From: Paramyrothecium sp. XJ0827
Taxonomy: Eukaryota; Ascomycota; Sordariomycetes; Hypocreales; Stachybotryaceae
Direction: 5' to 3'
Length of the DNA: 64,000 nt
Assembly: GCA_020881915.1 (NCBI GenBank)
Contig: JAJFPB010000008.1
Span: 1,984,001 to 2,048,000 of the forward strand
The position numbers and the translations under genes were made by a program. Of this stretch, positions 11,604 through 21,539 are shown piece by piece. The first letter of the stretch is position 1; every line of letters begins with the position of its first letter. The notes beneath the pieces are model-generated. The model made no database searches. It saw only the letters and a list, made by a program, of their open reading frames with translations, and was not told the DNA's origin.

Positions 11604-12884
11604 ATGGCTGCCACGAACGGAACAGAGAAGAAAACCATGCGAGCTGTCCTCTGGGAGGGCAAACCCTACTCCGTTGTGGTTCGTGACGTGCCCAGGCCGA
11701 CCATTCAACTCCCCGAGGATGCAATAATCCGCATCAGCACAGCTAGCCTCTGCGGCTCGGATCTGCACGTTTACCACGGCTTCGTTGGCAGCACTCAACC
11801 GCCTTGGGTCATGGGCCACGAAGCCGTGGGGTACGTTGCCGAAGTTGGCAGTGCTACAGAGCAGTTCAAGGTTGGTGATAGGGTGCTGGTCCCCTGCAGC
11901 CACGACAGTGGCCACTACAATGTCGATACAAGCGTTGTGCCGTCTTTCCCAAGCTACGGTTTGGGGCCAGATTTCGGCGATACTGGTGGTTGCCAAGGCA
12001 AGTCTTGTCCTCGTCTCTCGACACAATGTTTGGAATGACTGACAGAATCATCAGCCGAGTACCTTCGCGTTCCTTTTGCAGATGACTCTTTGGTTGCCAT
12101 TCCTGACGAGTATTCTCCTGACTTGGACTGGCTTTTTCTGACTGATGTCTTTGCCACCGGTTGGGCGGGTTTGGACTTTTCAGGGTTCGAGCCAGGTGAC
12201 AAAGTAGTTATTTTCGGTGCTGGCCCTGTTGGTCTCATGTGCGCCTATGCCGCGAAGCTGCGAGGCGCCTCGGTGGTGTACTCCGTGGACCATGTCCGTG
12301 AGCGCTTGGATAAAGCGGCTGGGCTAGGCGCGATACCCATTGACTTTACCTCCGAAGATGGCATAGCTAGTGTGCAGCTCCTGCGACGCGAACCAAAGGG
12401 CTTCAAGCGTGTGATCGACTGTGTCGGGCAGCTTTGTGTCAACCACAGGCTGAGGCCGCAGCAGAACTACGTGCTTCAAGAAGCTATCGCAGTCGCCTCC
12501 ATCGATGGTGGCATTGGCTTGGCTGGTGTCTACGGGTCGCTTCCGAAGTCAGAGGGAGTCCCAAATGGCGATGAAATGGAACCGGATTTGCTCATCTCAA
12601 CCTCTCAGCTCTGGCTCAAGAGACTGACTCTTCACGGTGGCATCATCGATGAACACATCTACAAAGTCCTCCCACGATTAATCGACTTGGTCAAGTCAGG
12701 CAAGGCGCAACTCGACTTCATTGTTTCTGCCCAGATGAGCATTGAGGACGCGCCTCTTGCCTACGAGCGGTTCGATAAGAGACTCGAGACCAAGGTTGTC
12801 TTCCGGTTCCCTGCGGCTAAGAATAACGAGCCCAACGATGCCTCCGAGAAGACGGATGCGCGCAGTAGCAAACTACCTCTGTAA
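11604..12884 (+). CDS. Zinc-type alcohol dehydrogenase (MDR family), formaldehyde-dehydrogenase-like branch
   Basis: Two exons, 11604..11997 and 12055..12884, give 407 residues. The 57-bp intron begins with GC (GCAAGT) and ends CAG. This is the only splice that joins TGCCAAG to CCGAGTACCTTCG and restores GGCQAEYLRVPF. Catalytic-zinc ligands are Cys50 (SLCGSDLH), His72 and Glu73 (GHEAVG). The NAD(P) motif is VVIFGAGPVG. The substrate-binding end has SIEDAPLAYERFDKR. The family oxidises alcohols or aldehyde adducts with NAD(P). The lobe that normally holds four cysteines for structural zinc (about residues 95-125) has only one Cys, so structural zinc is probably absent. It is cytosolic by lack of signals. 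The C-terminal 25 residues are polar and probably disordered. Confidence 0.9.
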
Positions 12885-13224
12885 GTAGGCGGAGACGACT
12901 CCTCATCCTGGTGCTGCCACTAATATCTGGACTCACAGTCACGGGGGCCGGAAGTCGTTGAGGGGGCTGCATTGAGCACCGGTTGGACATTTGAAGGGGG
13001 TGACACCACGATGCAGCTTGTTTTGATCATCACTTTTTTTGTCCTGTTTAGTGTGCATGAGATCTAGACACTAGGATCTATGAGCAATCCACTTGATTGG
13101 CATTCGACCCGTTGCGCGAACCATATCCACCACATCTCCACTAGATATCCACAAGTCCATGTCACGGGAGGCCGCACACAACACAACCCTCAATTCCGAG
13201 CCACCTTTCATCCAATGAGCGATC
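12885..13224. other. Intergenic before tRNA-Val
   Basis: 3' flank of the dehydrogenase gene and upstream region of the tRNA. Nothing else is seen. Confidence 0.6.
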
Positions 13225-13298
13225 GGTTCCGTGGTCTAGCTGGTCATGGCATCTCGTTAACACCGAGAAGGTCCCCGGTTCGAGCCCGGGCGGAATCA
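13225..13298 (+). tRNA. tRNA-Val (anticodon AAC)
   Basis: A 74-base cloverleaf without intron. The acceptor arm GGTTCCG pairs with CGGAATC (one G-U pair), followed by discriminator A. The D-arm region GTCTAGCTGGTCATGGC is typical. The anticodon stem TCTCG/CGAGA encloses loop TTAACAC with anticodon AAC at its centre. The T arm CCCCGGTTCGAGCCCGGGC carries the GGTTCGA box-B core. A T run follows within 15 bases, as expected for polymerase III termination. Confidence 0.95.
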
Positions 13299-14275
13299 AT
13301 TCTTTTGCTGGTCTGATCAAAGCGCTGGCTTCTATTAGAGCCAGCCTTTACATTTTTGTTGATTCATTCTTCTCTGCGCTGCTTGACCACGTAGGAATGT
13401 CGCGGGATGACGGTCCGTATGGGACCACGCGGCCTGACCGGACTTATTTCCTATCTTCTCTTCCTTTTTCTCTGGGCTGAGAATTGCTTGGTGTGCACCA
13501 GTGGTGATGCTACGCCGCAATCATCCGCCAAGTCTTCGCCAAGTCTACATTCAAGTGCATCACATTTCAATCTATGACCTGACCGAGGTAGTTTGTGAGG
13601 CTAGGGTGCTTGATTGCGCCGCACCCTTGAAGATGACGGGACCTCCCGTGATCCAATCGGGTGCCATCCCATGGGCTCAAATCGAAGGGCCATGAGGTCC
13701 AGCGGTTATTCCAAGGCCATGGTACGCACGTTTTTGCCAGATCTGCTGGGAATTCCCGATCTGATGCAGTTCATGCAGAGGGTGGCGGACGTCTCATGCA
13801 ATAAATATGCACCCAAGCTCAGCTGCTGACCCGGGAGCCTTGAAACGGTGCGTCGCCCAGCCTCACTGACCGGGGGTGTAGCCAACACTTCAGCCCGTCG
13901 GTGTGCGAATCCTTATTTCAAAGGAATCAGCAATACCCTCCCGCGGATACAAGGAGGACTGGGAATGAACCGTATTGGTTTGAACATAGCTTTTGCTTAC
14001 CCATGGGCGGCTAAGCGAAGTCTTGGTGCACGTCACCTCGGACGCACAGTGACCACATGATATCAAAAGCTGCTTGATAGGAAGCTTAGCTCCATTGAGC
14101 CGCAACGAGCCAACCGGGGCTGAAGGAGTGTAGCGGCTCGCTATCGTGGTGCTTCACAGGACGGAGATGTAGGGGAACTACTATATAATAGCCTGCATGT
14201 GAAGCTCCGACCTCTATATCGCCTTTGTTCTCCACCAGCATCCTCGTCCTCCCCGGCTCAGGTCAAGCTTTCACC
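13299..14275. other. Intergenic with promoter of the AA5 oxidase
   Basis: No gene is supported. The final 100 bases form the promoter and leader of the oxidase gene, with a TATA-like element at 14182-14188. Confidence 0.6.
14182..14188 (+). promoter_or_regulatory. TATA-like box of the AA5 oxidase
   Basis: TATATAA lies 94 bases upstream of the ATG at 14276, a plausible distance for a fungal core promoter with a leader of about 60 bases. Confidence 0.4.
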
Positions 14276-16156
14276 ATGCGTTTCCTTGCTAGAAGTGCGG
14301 TTTTGGCCGCTTTGTTGTCTCAAATTACCACGGTCACGGCATTGCAAACACTGGAAGAGCGCCAGGCTCAACAATTTCCAGACGGCACCTTCATCGCAAG
14401 ATGCCCTGGCACTGAAACTGTATATACCGGCTCAAATAATGTCAGATACAGAATCTGCCCCACAAGTGACTACGTCGGCGCAAGCGCCAGCGTCGTCAAC
14501 GGAATAACGTCTGCAAACGCATGTGCAGCGCGTTGCTCGACGACGAGCGGCTGCGCGAAAGCTGTGTGGGATAGGATCGGCAACGTCTGCCACATCAAGG
14601 CAGCTGAGCCTGCTGCGTCGCTCTTTTGGGTCGTCAACAATCGATTCCAGGCTATCCGCCGAGAGGTCGCAGAACAGCCGGCAGTAAAGGGGCAGTGGTC
14701 TGACTTGGTCCGCTTCGGTCTCATTCCCGTCGCCGCCTACGTTGTCCCGCGCTTCCCTGAGCCCGACAGGCTGCTGGTTTTCTCTGCCTTTGGAAACTAC
14801 ACGTTCAGTGGCCCGACTGGAAAGACGCAGTTCGGCGACTACAACTTCGCGACCGGCGCCATCTCCCACCGCGAAGTGACCAACACGAGGCATGACATGT
14901 TCTGCCCCGGCATCAGCCAGCTTCAGGATGGTCGCATCTTGATCACAGGCGGTTCAGATGCCGAAGCCGTGAGCATATATGATCCAATTACGAATGCCTT
15001 CACACGAGGACCCAATATGGTTATTGCCCGTGGCTACCAGACCTCTGCGACATTGTCCAACGGCAAGGTCTTCACCATCGGCGGAGCTTTCTCCGGACCG
15101 CGCGAGGGCAAGGACGGTGAAATTTACGACCCTGTTTCAAATACTTGGACGTATCTCCCCAATGCGGATGTTACCCCGATGCTCACCACCGATCGCGAAG
15201 GAATCTGGCGCGAGGACAACCATGGCTGGCTTTTCGGTTGGAAGGACGGCAGTGTCTTCCAAGCGGGCCCTAGCATAAACCAGCATTGGTATGGCACCAC
15301 AGGCACCGGATCGGTGCAGCGAGCCGGAACCCGAGATACCGACGATGCTATGTGTGGCATCTTCGTTATGTATGATGCTACTCGAGGCAAGATCTTCTCG
15401 GCTGGCGGGAGCCCAGACTACACAAACAGCCCGGCGAACCGGCGCGCACATATCACGACTATCGGTAACCCCAATACTCCATCAACTGTTGAGCGCGTCG
15501 CAGATATGGGCTTCCCTCGCGGCTACTCCAACGCAGTTGTCCTTCCTGATGGTACAGTCCTTGTGACGGGTGGCCAACGCAGGTCTCAGGTTTTCACCAA
15601 TACGGATGGAATCCTCATTGCTGAGCTGTTCAACCCCGTCACCAAGACATGGACACAGCTAGCACCCGAGGCTGTCCCCAGGAACTATCACTCGGTCTCC
15701 ATCCTGCTGCCCGACGGAACTGTCTTCAGCGGTGGCGGTGGCCTCTGCTGGGTACCCAGCCCTACTGCCTCTTCGGCAAACTGCGATAAGACCGTCGATC
15801 ACGCCGACGGCCAAATTTTCTCCCCGCCATATCTTTTCAACGCAGACGGCACGAGGAGGACGAGGCCTGTCATCTCGAACCTGGATCAGACCCCCGTGCA
15901 AGCCGGCAGCACACTTAGCTTCTCTGTCACCGGCTCTCCAACCTCTTTCTCCTTGATCCGCCTCGGTAGCGTCACCCACTCCGTCAACAGTGATCAGCGA
16001 CGCGTTCCCCTGGAAAGTTTTACCATCAGCGGTTCAACCGTGACAGTCCAGCTGCCCAATGATTATGGCATTCTGCTGCCTGGATTTTACTACTTGTTTG
16101 CCATTTCCGCACAGGGAACACCTAGTGTAGCAAAGACTGTTCAAGTGATTCTTTGA
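14276..16156 (+). CDS. Secreted copper-radical oxidase of family AA5 (galactose-oxidase-like) with N-terminal PAN domain
   Basis: Intron-less gene of 626 residues. The start at 14276 (ACCATGCG) opens a classic signal peptide (about residues 1-22). Residues about 43-130 form a cysteine-rich PAN/apple-like domain. The rest is the kelch-type propeller plus C-terminal Ig-like domain of galactose oxidase. All copper-radical residues are visible: Cys210 (HDMFCPGI) and Tyr254 (RGYQTS) for the thioether cofactor, Tyr471-His472 (RNYHSV) and His568 (THSVNSDQRR). The position of the stacking Trp of galactose oxidase is Phe272 (GGAFSG). By family it oxidises primary alcohols to aldehydes with release of hydrogen peroxide outside the cell. 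The Phe and the PAN domain, in place of the CBM32, point to aryl or aliphatic alcohol oxidase rather than galactose oxidase (inference). It is convergent with the esterase gene at 16344-17738. Confidence 0.93.
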   Translation: MRFLARSAVLAALLSQITTVTALQTLEERQAQQFPDGTFIARCPGTETVYTGSNNVRYRICPTSDYVGASASVVNGITSANACAARCSTTSGCAKAVWDRIGNVCHIKAAEPAASLFWVVNNRFQAIRREVAEQPAVKGQWSDLVRFGLIPVAAYVVPRFPEPDRLLVFSAFGNYTFSGPTGKTQFGDYNFATGAISHREVTNTRHDMFCPGISQLQDGRILITGGSDAEAVSIYDPITNAFTRGPNMVIARGYQTSATLSNGKVFTIGGAFSGPREGKDGEIYDPVSNTWTYLPNADVTPMLTTDREGIWREDNHGWLFGWKDGSVFQAGPSINQHWYGTTGTGSVQRAGTRDTDDAMCGIFVMYDATRGKIFSAGGSPDYTNSPANRRAHITTIGNPNTPSTVERVADMGFPRGYSNAVVLPDGTVLVTGGQRRSQVFTNTDGILIAELFNPVTKTWTQLAPEAVPRNYHSVSILLPDGTVFSGGGGLCWVPSPTASSANCDKTVDHADGQIFSPPYLFNADGTRRTRPVISNLDQTPVQAGSTLSFSVTGSPTSFSLIRLGSVTHSVNSDQRRVPLESFTISGSTVTVQLPNDYGILLPGFYYLFAISAQGTPSVAKTVQVIL

Positions 16157-16343
16157 ACATAGTTCGGATGTTAGGGAGAGCGACGTCCAGAGGTGGCCGG
16201 ACAATTACTTTCTCAGTATATACGTTTACGCATTAACATGGGGTTCTGAGAACACTGGTTATTGCCGTGATTGCGCCGGGGGAGCAAGGAAATTGTTGAT
16301 GCAGTGCCTTTAGCTAGCCAAGAAAGTATTCCCAATCACCAGT

Positions 16344-17738
16344 CTAGCTAAGTTGTGGGACTGTCCAGCCAGCCCAAGTGTTCAGGTTGAAGCTACCGTG
16401 GTTCTTTTCAGTCCTCAAGATGCTCGTTGTTCCACCACCCGACTTTAGCAGGAACTTGTTGATGAATGCGGTCAGCTCGCTTCCCTGCTTGGCACTCGGG
16501 AACGAGCAGTGAGAGTTGCCGCCAACTTGGCTGTAGCCAAAATTGTCAAGCGCACCCAAAGCTTCCCATTGCTTCCGCGCAGCAGCCATGCATCCGTACG
16601 TAGCCGTCCAGCCGAGCCACTCCATGTCCGAGTTCTCCATGATGTAGATAGGTCGCGGCGCGACAAGACCAGCCACCAAGTGGTGGTCGAATGGCAGGTT
16701 ATTGACACTATTGACTTGTGCGTTGAAGGCAGTGCCGAACCAGACATTCTCGGTAATGATTTGCTGCGCGGTCTGGACGTTCGCGCCTTGCTGCTTCTGC
16801 CAATTGGCGATGCGCCAGCAAGCAGAGCCGCCAGCACCAGACTCTTGAGGCAGGGTCAGAGCAATACGGGGCTCTAAGGCTCCAGCTACGATAGCTCCTT
16901 TACCGTTGCGGGAGCATCCGGTAACACCTACACGTGTCGCGTCGACGCCCGCAGCTGGTGTCTTCTCTAGAGCATCAATGATACGAGCGACACCCCAGGC
17001 CCAAGCAGTCAGGGCACCGGCACTATGACCACTGCCGTATAGATCATAGAACTTGCCTCTTCCTCGGGATCCTTGGCCATCCTGCTGAGCAATTTCGTTG
17101 TTGTTGAAGACAATTGTGCCCACGTTGGAGGGAATCGGAATGCTAGCCGCGCCATAGGCAATGATGGCAGGCACATTGCTTCCGCTTGGCTTGTTGATGG
17201 TCACGGCGAAGTTGATCGACTTGCCCTGGTCGTTCACGGTGATCGTCAAGCGATTACCGCTCCAGGCGCCAGTCACAGACTGAGGCGCGGGAGGCAAGGT
17301 ACCCAGCTCATACGTCTGCAGCTGATGCTTGATCTCACGCTGACGGCACTCCCAGGCCGCCTTGGAGTCGACTGCTTGGCCGTTCTGGAAGACGAAGGGA
17401 TTGGGAAGATTGGCGTTCGACGTTCCGAGACCGTTTGGAAGGGCAGGGCATGCTGCTGGCTGCGTTGGTGGGGTGCCGGGCCCAGCCGAGGTGGAAGTTG
17501 AAGCAACTTGTGAAGTCGATGTTGCCAAGGTTGGCTCCGGCTCCGGTTCCGGCTGCGGGTTTGGGCCAGTGCCAGGAATACATTGATGGTACCACTGGTT
17601 GATGACGCTGCAGTAGTGGCCAGAGACACAAGTGGTGGCTCCTGTCCAGCCTGTGCCGCCGCATTGACCCCAAGCGCCGGACTGAGCCGATACACCTGCT
17701 GTGGATAGCAGCAAGGCCACGGAGGTGGAAGCTTTCAT
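16344..17738 (-). CDS. Glucuronoyl esterase (CE15) with N-terminal CBM1 cellulose-binding module
   Basis: Single exon of 464 residues. The start at 17738 ([11 protein letters not shown]) opens a signal peptide of about 18 residues and is preferred over an in-frame ATG 24 bases upstream. Residues about 20-55 are a CBM1 ([11 protein letters not shown]...C...C...YHQC). A P/E/S/T-rich linker follows to about residue 95, then the CE15 alpha/beta hydrolase domain. The catalytic triad is visible: Ser276 in GCSRNGKG, Glu299 in PQESGAGG and His410 in NSHCSFP. Positions and spacing closely match Trichoderma Cip2-type enzymes. It hydrolyses the ester between 4-O-methyl-glucuronic acid of xylan and lignin alcohols, outside the cell and held on cellulose by the CBM1. 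It is convergent with the AA5 oxidase, with 187 bases between the stops. Confidence 0.95.
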   Translation of the reverse strand: MKASTSVALLLSTAGVSAQSGAWGQCGGTGWTGATTCVSGHYCSVINQWYHQCIPGTGPNPQPEPEPEPTLATSTSQVASTSTSAGPGTPPTQPAACPALPNGLGTSNANLPNPFVFQNGQAVDSKAAWECRQREIKHQLQTYELGTLPPAPQSVTGAWSGNRLTITVNDQGKSINFAVTINKPSGSNVPAIIAYGAASIPIPSNVGTIVFNNNEIAQQDGQGSRGRGKFYDLYGSGHSAGALTAWAWGVARIIDALEKTPAAGVDATRVGVTGCSRNGKGAIVAGALEPRIALTLPQESGAGGSACWRIANWQKQQGANVQTAQQIITENVWFGTAFNAQVNSVNNLPFDHHLVAGLVAPRPIYIMENSDMEWLGWTATYGCMAAARKQWEALGALDNFGYSQVGGNSHCSFPSAKQGSELTAFINKFLLKSGGGTTSILRTEKNHGSFNLNTWAGWTVPQLS

Positions 17739-17840
17739 GTTTGACTGATTGGGGACTTGCACAACCTAGGTTCCAGTTCTAGCTTTGAGGCTTGGCCAGA
17801 TGGTGTTGCTTGTAGTTGTTTTTGAAGGCACAGTCTGGGT

Positions 17841-17850
17841 CTTTTATATA
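17841..17850 (-). promoter_or_regulatory. TATA-like box of the CE15 esterase
   Basis: TATATAAAAG read on the minus strand, about 103 bases upstream of the ATG at 17738. Confidence 0.45.
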
Positions 17851-18404
17851 AGTTCGTCTCATCGTTTGATATCCCTATCGATTCTCCAAGATGCTGTTTT
17901 CAGTATCATCCATATTAAGTTATTGCTACTACGCATGGGCGGCTAAATAGAAGACGTCTGTCAAAGCCAAGAGGGGCAAGTTACCAGTCAACTGTGGAAG
18001 AGGTACGGGTAAATTGGTTTCGCGGTTAAAAACTCTGGCCACTCTCCATCGTGTCGTGCCCAACCAGCTTTTCCCCGGTCGAGCGGCATGCTGCATTATT
18101 CCCCGGCTCAAGCTGCACGTGGCGACTGGTCATCGGCCCAGCGGCGTCCTACCGGTGTCAGCATGTGCAAACTGCGGGATTACACTCTCCGCATTTCTGA
18201 AATCCGACGCCAAGGCTAGTATTCCACTTGTTATGGTTTCCGCATAGGGTTGTTCACTGCACATTTCTCAGGTACGGCCAATAGAAAGCGCTCCTCGGCG
18301 CCATCTTTACTATAGGCTTACCTGGCTCGGAATGCCCGTGCCAGGAAGCGCTTTACGGAACGCTTCTTATCCGTGATCTACAATGCTTCCACCACTTAGA
18401 TTGG

Positions 18405-18430
18405 TTTCCTCCACTTCTTTGTGGAGGAAA
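18405..18430. repeat. Perfect 10-bp inverted repeat with 6-base loop
   Basis: TTTCCTCCAC and GTGGAGGAAA are exact reverse complements separated by TTCTTT. It lies between two minus-strand genes, downstream of the 18646 stop. It could be a transcript 3' hairpin or a transposon scar. Confidence 0.8.
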
Positions 18431-18645
18431 TTGGGGATGGAGCCCGGTATATAGGATAGGCTAGCATTAGTTATAGGGCATGACGTGAACGGCTAATAGT
18501 AGCTGACGCGTGGAGTCGATTAGAATGCCGAACGCCATGATCATATCGAGGCGTGCAAACTCAAGACCTAAATAGGCTAAACACGCTGAGTTCATGGTTC
18601 GAGATGCCATTCGTTTGAGAGTCTTGCCCAAAAGACTTATCCCTA

Positions 18646-20247
18646 CTATACAAAACTTGGCCCGTAGCCGGTACCATCACCACGCTGCACATCCATTTGC
18701 AAAACCTGGCCGAATGGGCTGCCAGTTGCGAAGTTCCCTTCTTGGATCGGGAGCGGTGTGTTCCTTAAAACATGCTGAATACGATGAGCACTGGCCAGGA
18801 ACCGTTCTTGTATCTGGTGATAGTCGTCGGCCACGAGCTTCCTGTCCCGCTTCTGAAACTCGCCGTTGACAAACACGTGTTCAATATCACCCACACTGGC
18901 GTGGAGAATTATGGCAGCTACGGGGTCAGTCCATCCGAGCAGTGCAGGTGATCTCCCGTCCCAGACCACTATGTCAGCCTTTGCGCCTGGGGCAAGAATG
19001 CCTAGGTCATCTCGCCCCAGAGCCAAGCCACCATTCCTGGTGGCGAGAAGAAACGCCTGATTGACAGAGAAAGGATTGGTTGAGGGGATTTCCCATCGAT
19101 CGATAGTGTTCTGGAAGACGCGATGTCTTGTTGCTTGAAGCCATAGGCGTGCTTGGGTCAGGATGTCTGACGAGAACGTAAAGTGAGTATCGACTCCCAG
19201 CGCCGATTGATCCATGACAAGATGGTTTGTTGGGTTGAGATGTCCATAGTGCATCTCGCTCTCCGGGGTGATGGAGATGTGCTTGTTGGTGCTCCGCAGT
19301 AGGGCTGCACCCCTGGAATCGATATTAGAAGCGTGTGATATGACAATAGGAACGCTTGAGTTGAGAATACCGACTCGATGCAGCTCCTGAGGCGAATTTC
19401 CGACTGGTGGCAGCACATGTTGTCAGCGGGATGTCTCCCAGTCTCAAAGATGGCACTTACACAGCCAAGGCCCTCCGACTGAATGAGTCGTCAGAACTGG
19501 CACATCGTTTTCTCTTATTTTTCGTTAGCTATGTGGTTCATGTGCAGGCGACAATACATACCGGATGAAATTGATGACGGCTTTTGTGTCGGCGCCGTCC
19601 GGGTTTCCTGTCCAGTCATCATAAGCCACGGACAGTTTCGTGAGATCGCCAGACAAAGTGGACTCAAGCTGCAGCCACTGCTGGAACTGCTCCCTTACGC
19701 CGAAGTCATCAGAAGCATTTTGGAAGGTATAAGCATGGAAAACTCTTGCGCCACTGTCAACTGAAGCTTTTAGCCCTGCTGCAACATGCTCGGGTGTCCA
19801 CGTGTGATGCGCATGGTCGAGAATCGTGGTGACACCGGCCGCGAGGGCCTCGTAGATACCGGTAAGCTGGCTGATATAGAGATCTTCCTCCGTAAAGAGC
19901 GGTCTCGCAGCAAACGGTGCATAACGCCCGATGTATTCGGCGAGGGTTGTATTCGAGGCTAATGTCTTGAAGACTGTCTGCCACCCGTGGCGGTGAGTGT
20001 CAATGAAGCCTGGTGTGATGATCTTGTTCGTGCAATTGATCACCTCAACCCCGACGGAAAGGTTGCTTGGAAGCGCATTGCTGGAAATTGATGCGATGTG
20101 GTTTCCTTCAATAAGGAGCGAGCCGCCACGTATCACTCGCAACTCGTTGGCACCCGGATCAAAGGAGATGATGGTGCCACCCGACAGCAATTTCGAGCAG
20201 GCCGCAAGCGCAGCAAGCTGAAAAGTTACCAAAGCTTTGACTGACAT
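18646..20247 (-). CDS. Amidohydrolase (chlorohydrolase / MTA-SAH-deaminase-like), possibly exported
   Basis: Three exons, complement(18646..19403, 19461..19513, 19562..20247), 498 residues. The middle exon of 53 bases encodes ENDVPVLTTHSVGGPWL, and phases close exactly at both junctions. N-terminal metal site DTHRHGW (HxH) follows ITPGF. HAHHTW, the later His in ISHAS and the C-terminal GAKADIVVWDG beta-segment are all typical of the TRZ/ATZ/MTA-deaminase branch of the amidohydrolase superfamily. Members remove amino or chloro groups from heterocycles with a mononuclear metal. The N-terminus MSVKALVTFQLAALAACS looks like a signal peptide, unusual for this mostly cytosolic family. An in-frame start 84 bases upstream (20331) would bury it. 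Substrate is unknown. Confidence 0.87.
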
Positions 20248-21539
20248 GTTCAGGAGTGGAGAAGCCCTGAAATATGCGTTCGATGCCTGAGTTATGATGG
20301 AGAGTGCTACTTCCGAGAGGGAAGTTATCAAAAAGTGGTACAGGCGGTCAATCGATTAAATAGTCGTACCGACCATGTGATTCACTTCGCATTACTCTGA
20401 TGCAGGCGCAAGATAGTCGCAAGCCCCACGACGTCACGATGCCTAGGTCGGATAGGTCAGATAGTTCCGTGTAGAAGCTGAGGTGAGCCCAGCCGATATC
20501 ATCTTTGCTCACAGTGTAAACCAATCACATCTCAGAACAGTCCAAGCAAGCAGCACAGACATGGGAAGTAAGCATAATTCAGCTCACTCTGGATTACGTT
20601 GCATTAGCGTAGCTGATCAATCAAGGACCCGATTCTAATGTCGCCTTTCCCCCAACGTCAATTGCGATGGCGAGCAGGCTCAACTAACTTGTATGGGATG
20701 CTTTGTCGGGGAAACGCCTTGAAGCTGCCGAATGACAATTCTCTGTACTATTTACCCTGCCAGTATCCATTCTTGCGCGTTAGGCAGAACACAATCGCGC
20801 TCTCACCACTTGGACAGGGAACCACGCCGGGATACTAGATTTTACTAATCAGACGCAGATTGATCCCGAAGGCAGGCAAGAGACAAAAGTAGCTTTGACA
20901 TTGTCAATTGGGTACAAGAATTTATCAGGAATATAGGATGGGAAATCTGGTCACCAGGATGTCTGGCTGACATGGAAATTCTGTACAGAATGTGACGTCT
21001 TGGCGTCTCAGAGCACGATTGACGAATGCGATTGACGAAGTCAGCCCAATAAGAGCTCGACCGCAAAAACACCATTGAAGCCGTAGTCTTGGCACAAGAG
21101 GATTGGAGCGATTTGAGGAGGGCAAACTTAAAATAGCATATGCTATGGTTCAACCTAGCCGAGTGTCGGACGTTGCGTCTTTTATCAACAGCGGTGATGA
21201 CGAGGCGCGTTCTCTTGGCGTCGTGACTCAAGCGATTATCTCATGGCAGAGAGAATTAACAGAGCTAGGGACAGGAACCTGGCACGGTCTCGACCGAGCG
21301 CTTGGCAGACCCTTCCCGGCACCTGGATCCGATTTGGACGGCGTCTTTAAGCTAAAGACAGGGCCACCGACCCAGCAACCTAGCCGATTTCGGGCAAGGA
21401 ACAATGACGCGATGGCCGAATTTTCAGCCCTCCCTGACGAGAGATTTGATAAAAGGGCGACAGCAGGGTTGAGGCGCGAGAGTTGTGGATTTGCTCTCAG
21501 ATTTCCCGACAAATCACTCTTTCGTCGCATGCAAGCAGG
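20248..21539. other. Divergent intergenic region, 1.3 kb
   Basis: Promoters of the amidohydrolase (left) and the DUF1275 gene (right). An open frame at 21103-21543 runs into the DUF1275 start in another frame and has no family features. No gene is supported. Confidence 0.6.

Larger units (their letters stand above)
17739..18645. other. Promoter of the esterase plus intergenic
   Basis: No gene is supported. It contains a minus-strand TATA-like box (17841-17850) and a perfect 10-bp hairpin (18405-18430). Confidence 0.6.

Noticed and set aside
18001..18080. A second tRNA near 18 kb
   Set aside because: Some GGTTxxA-like words but no acceptor or anticodon stem pairing.
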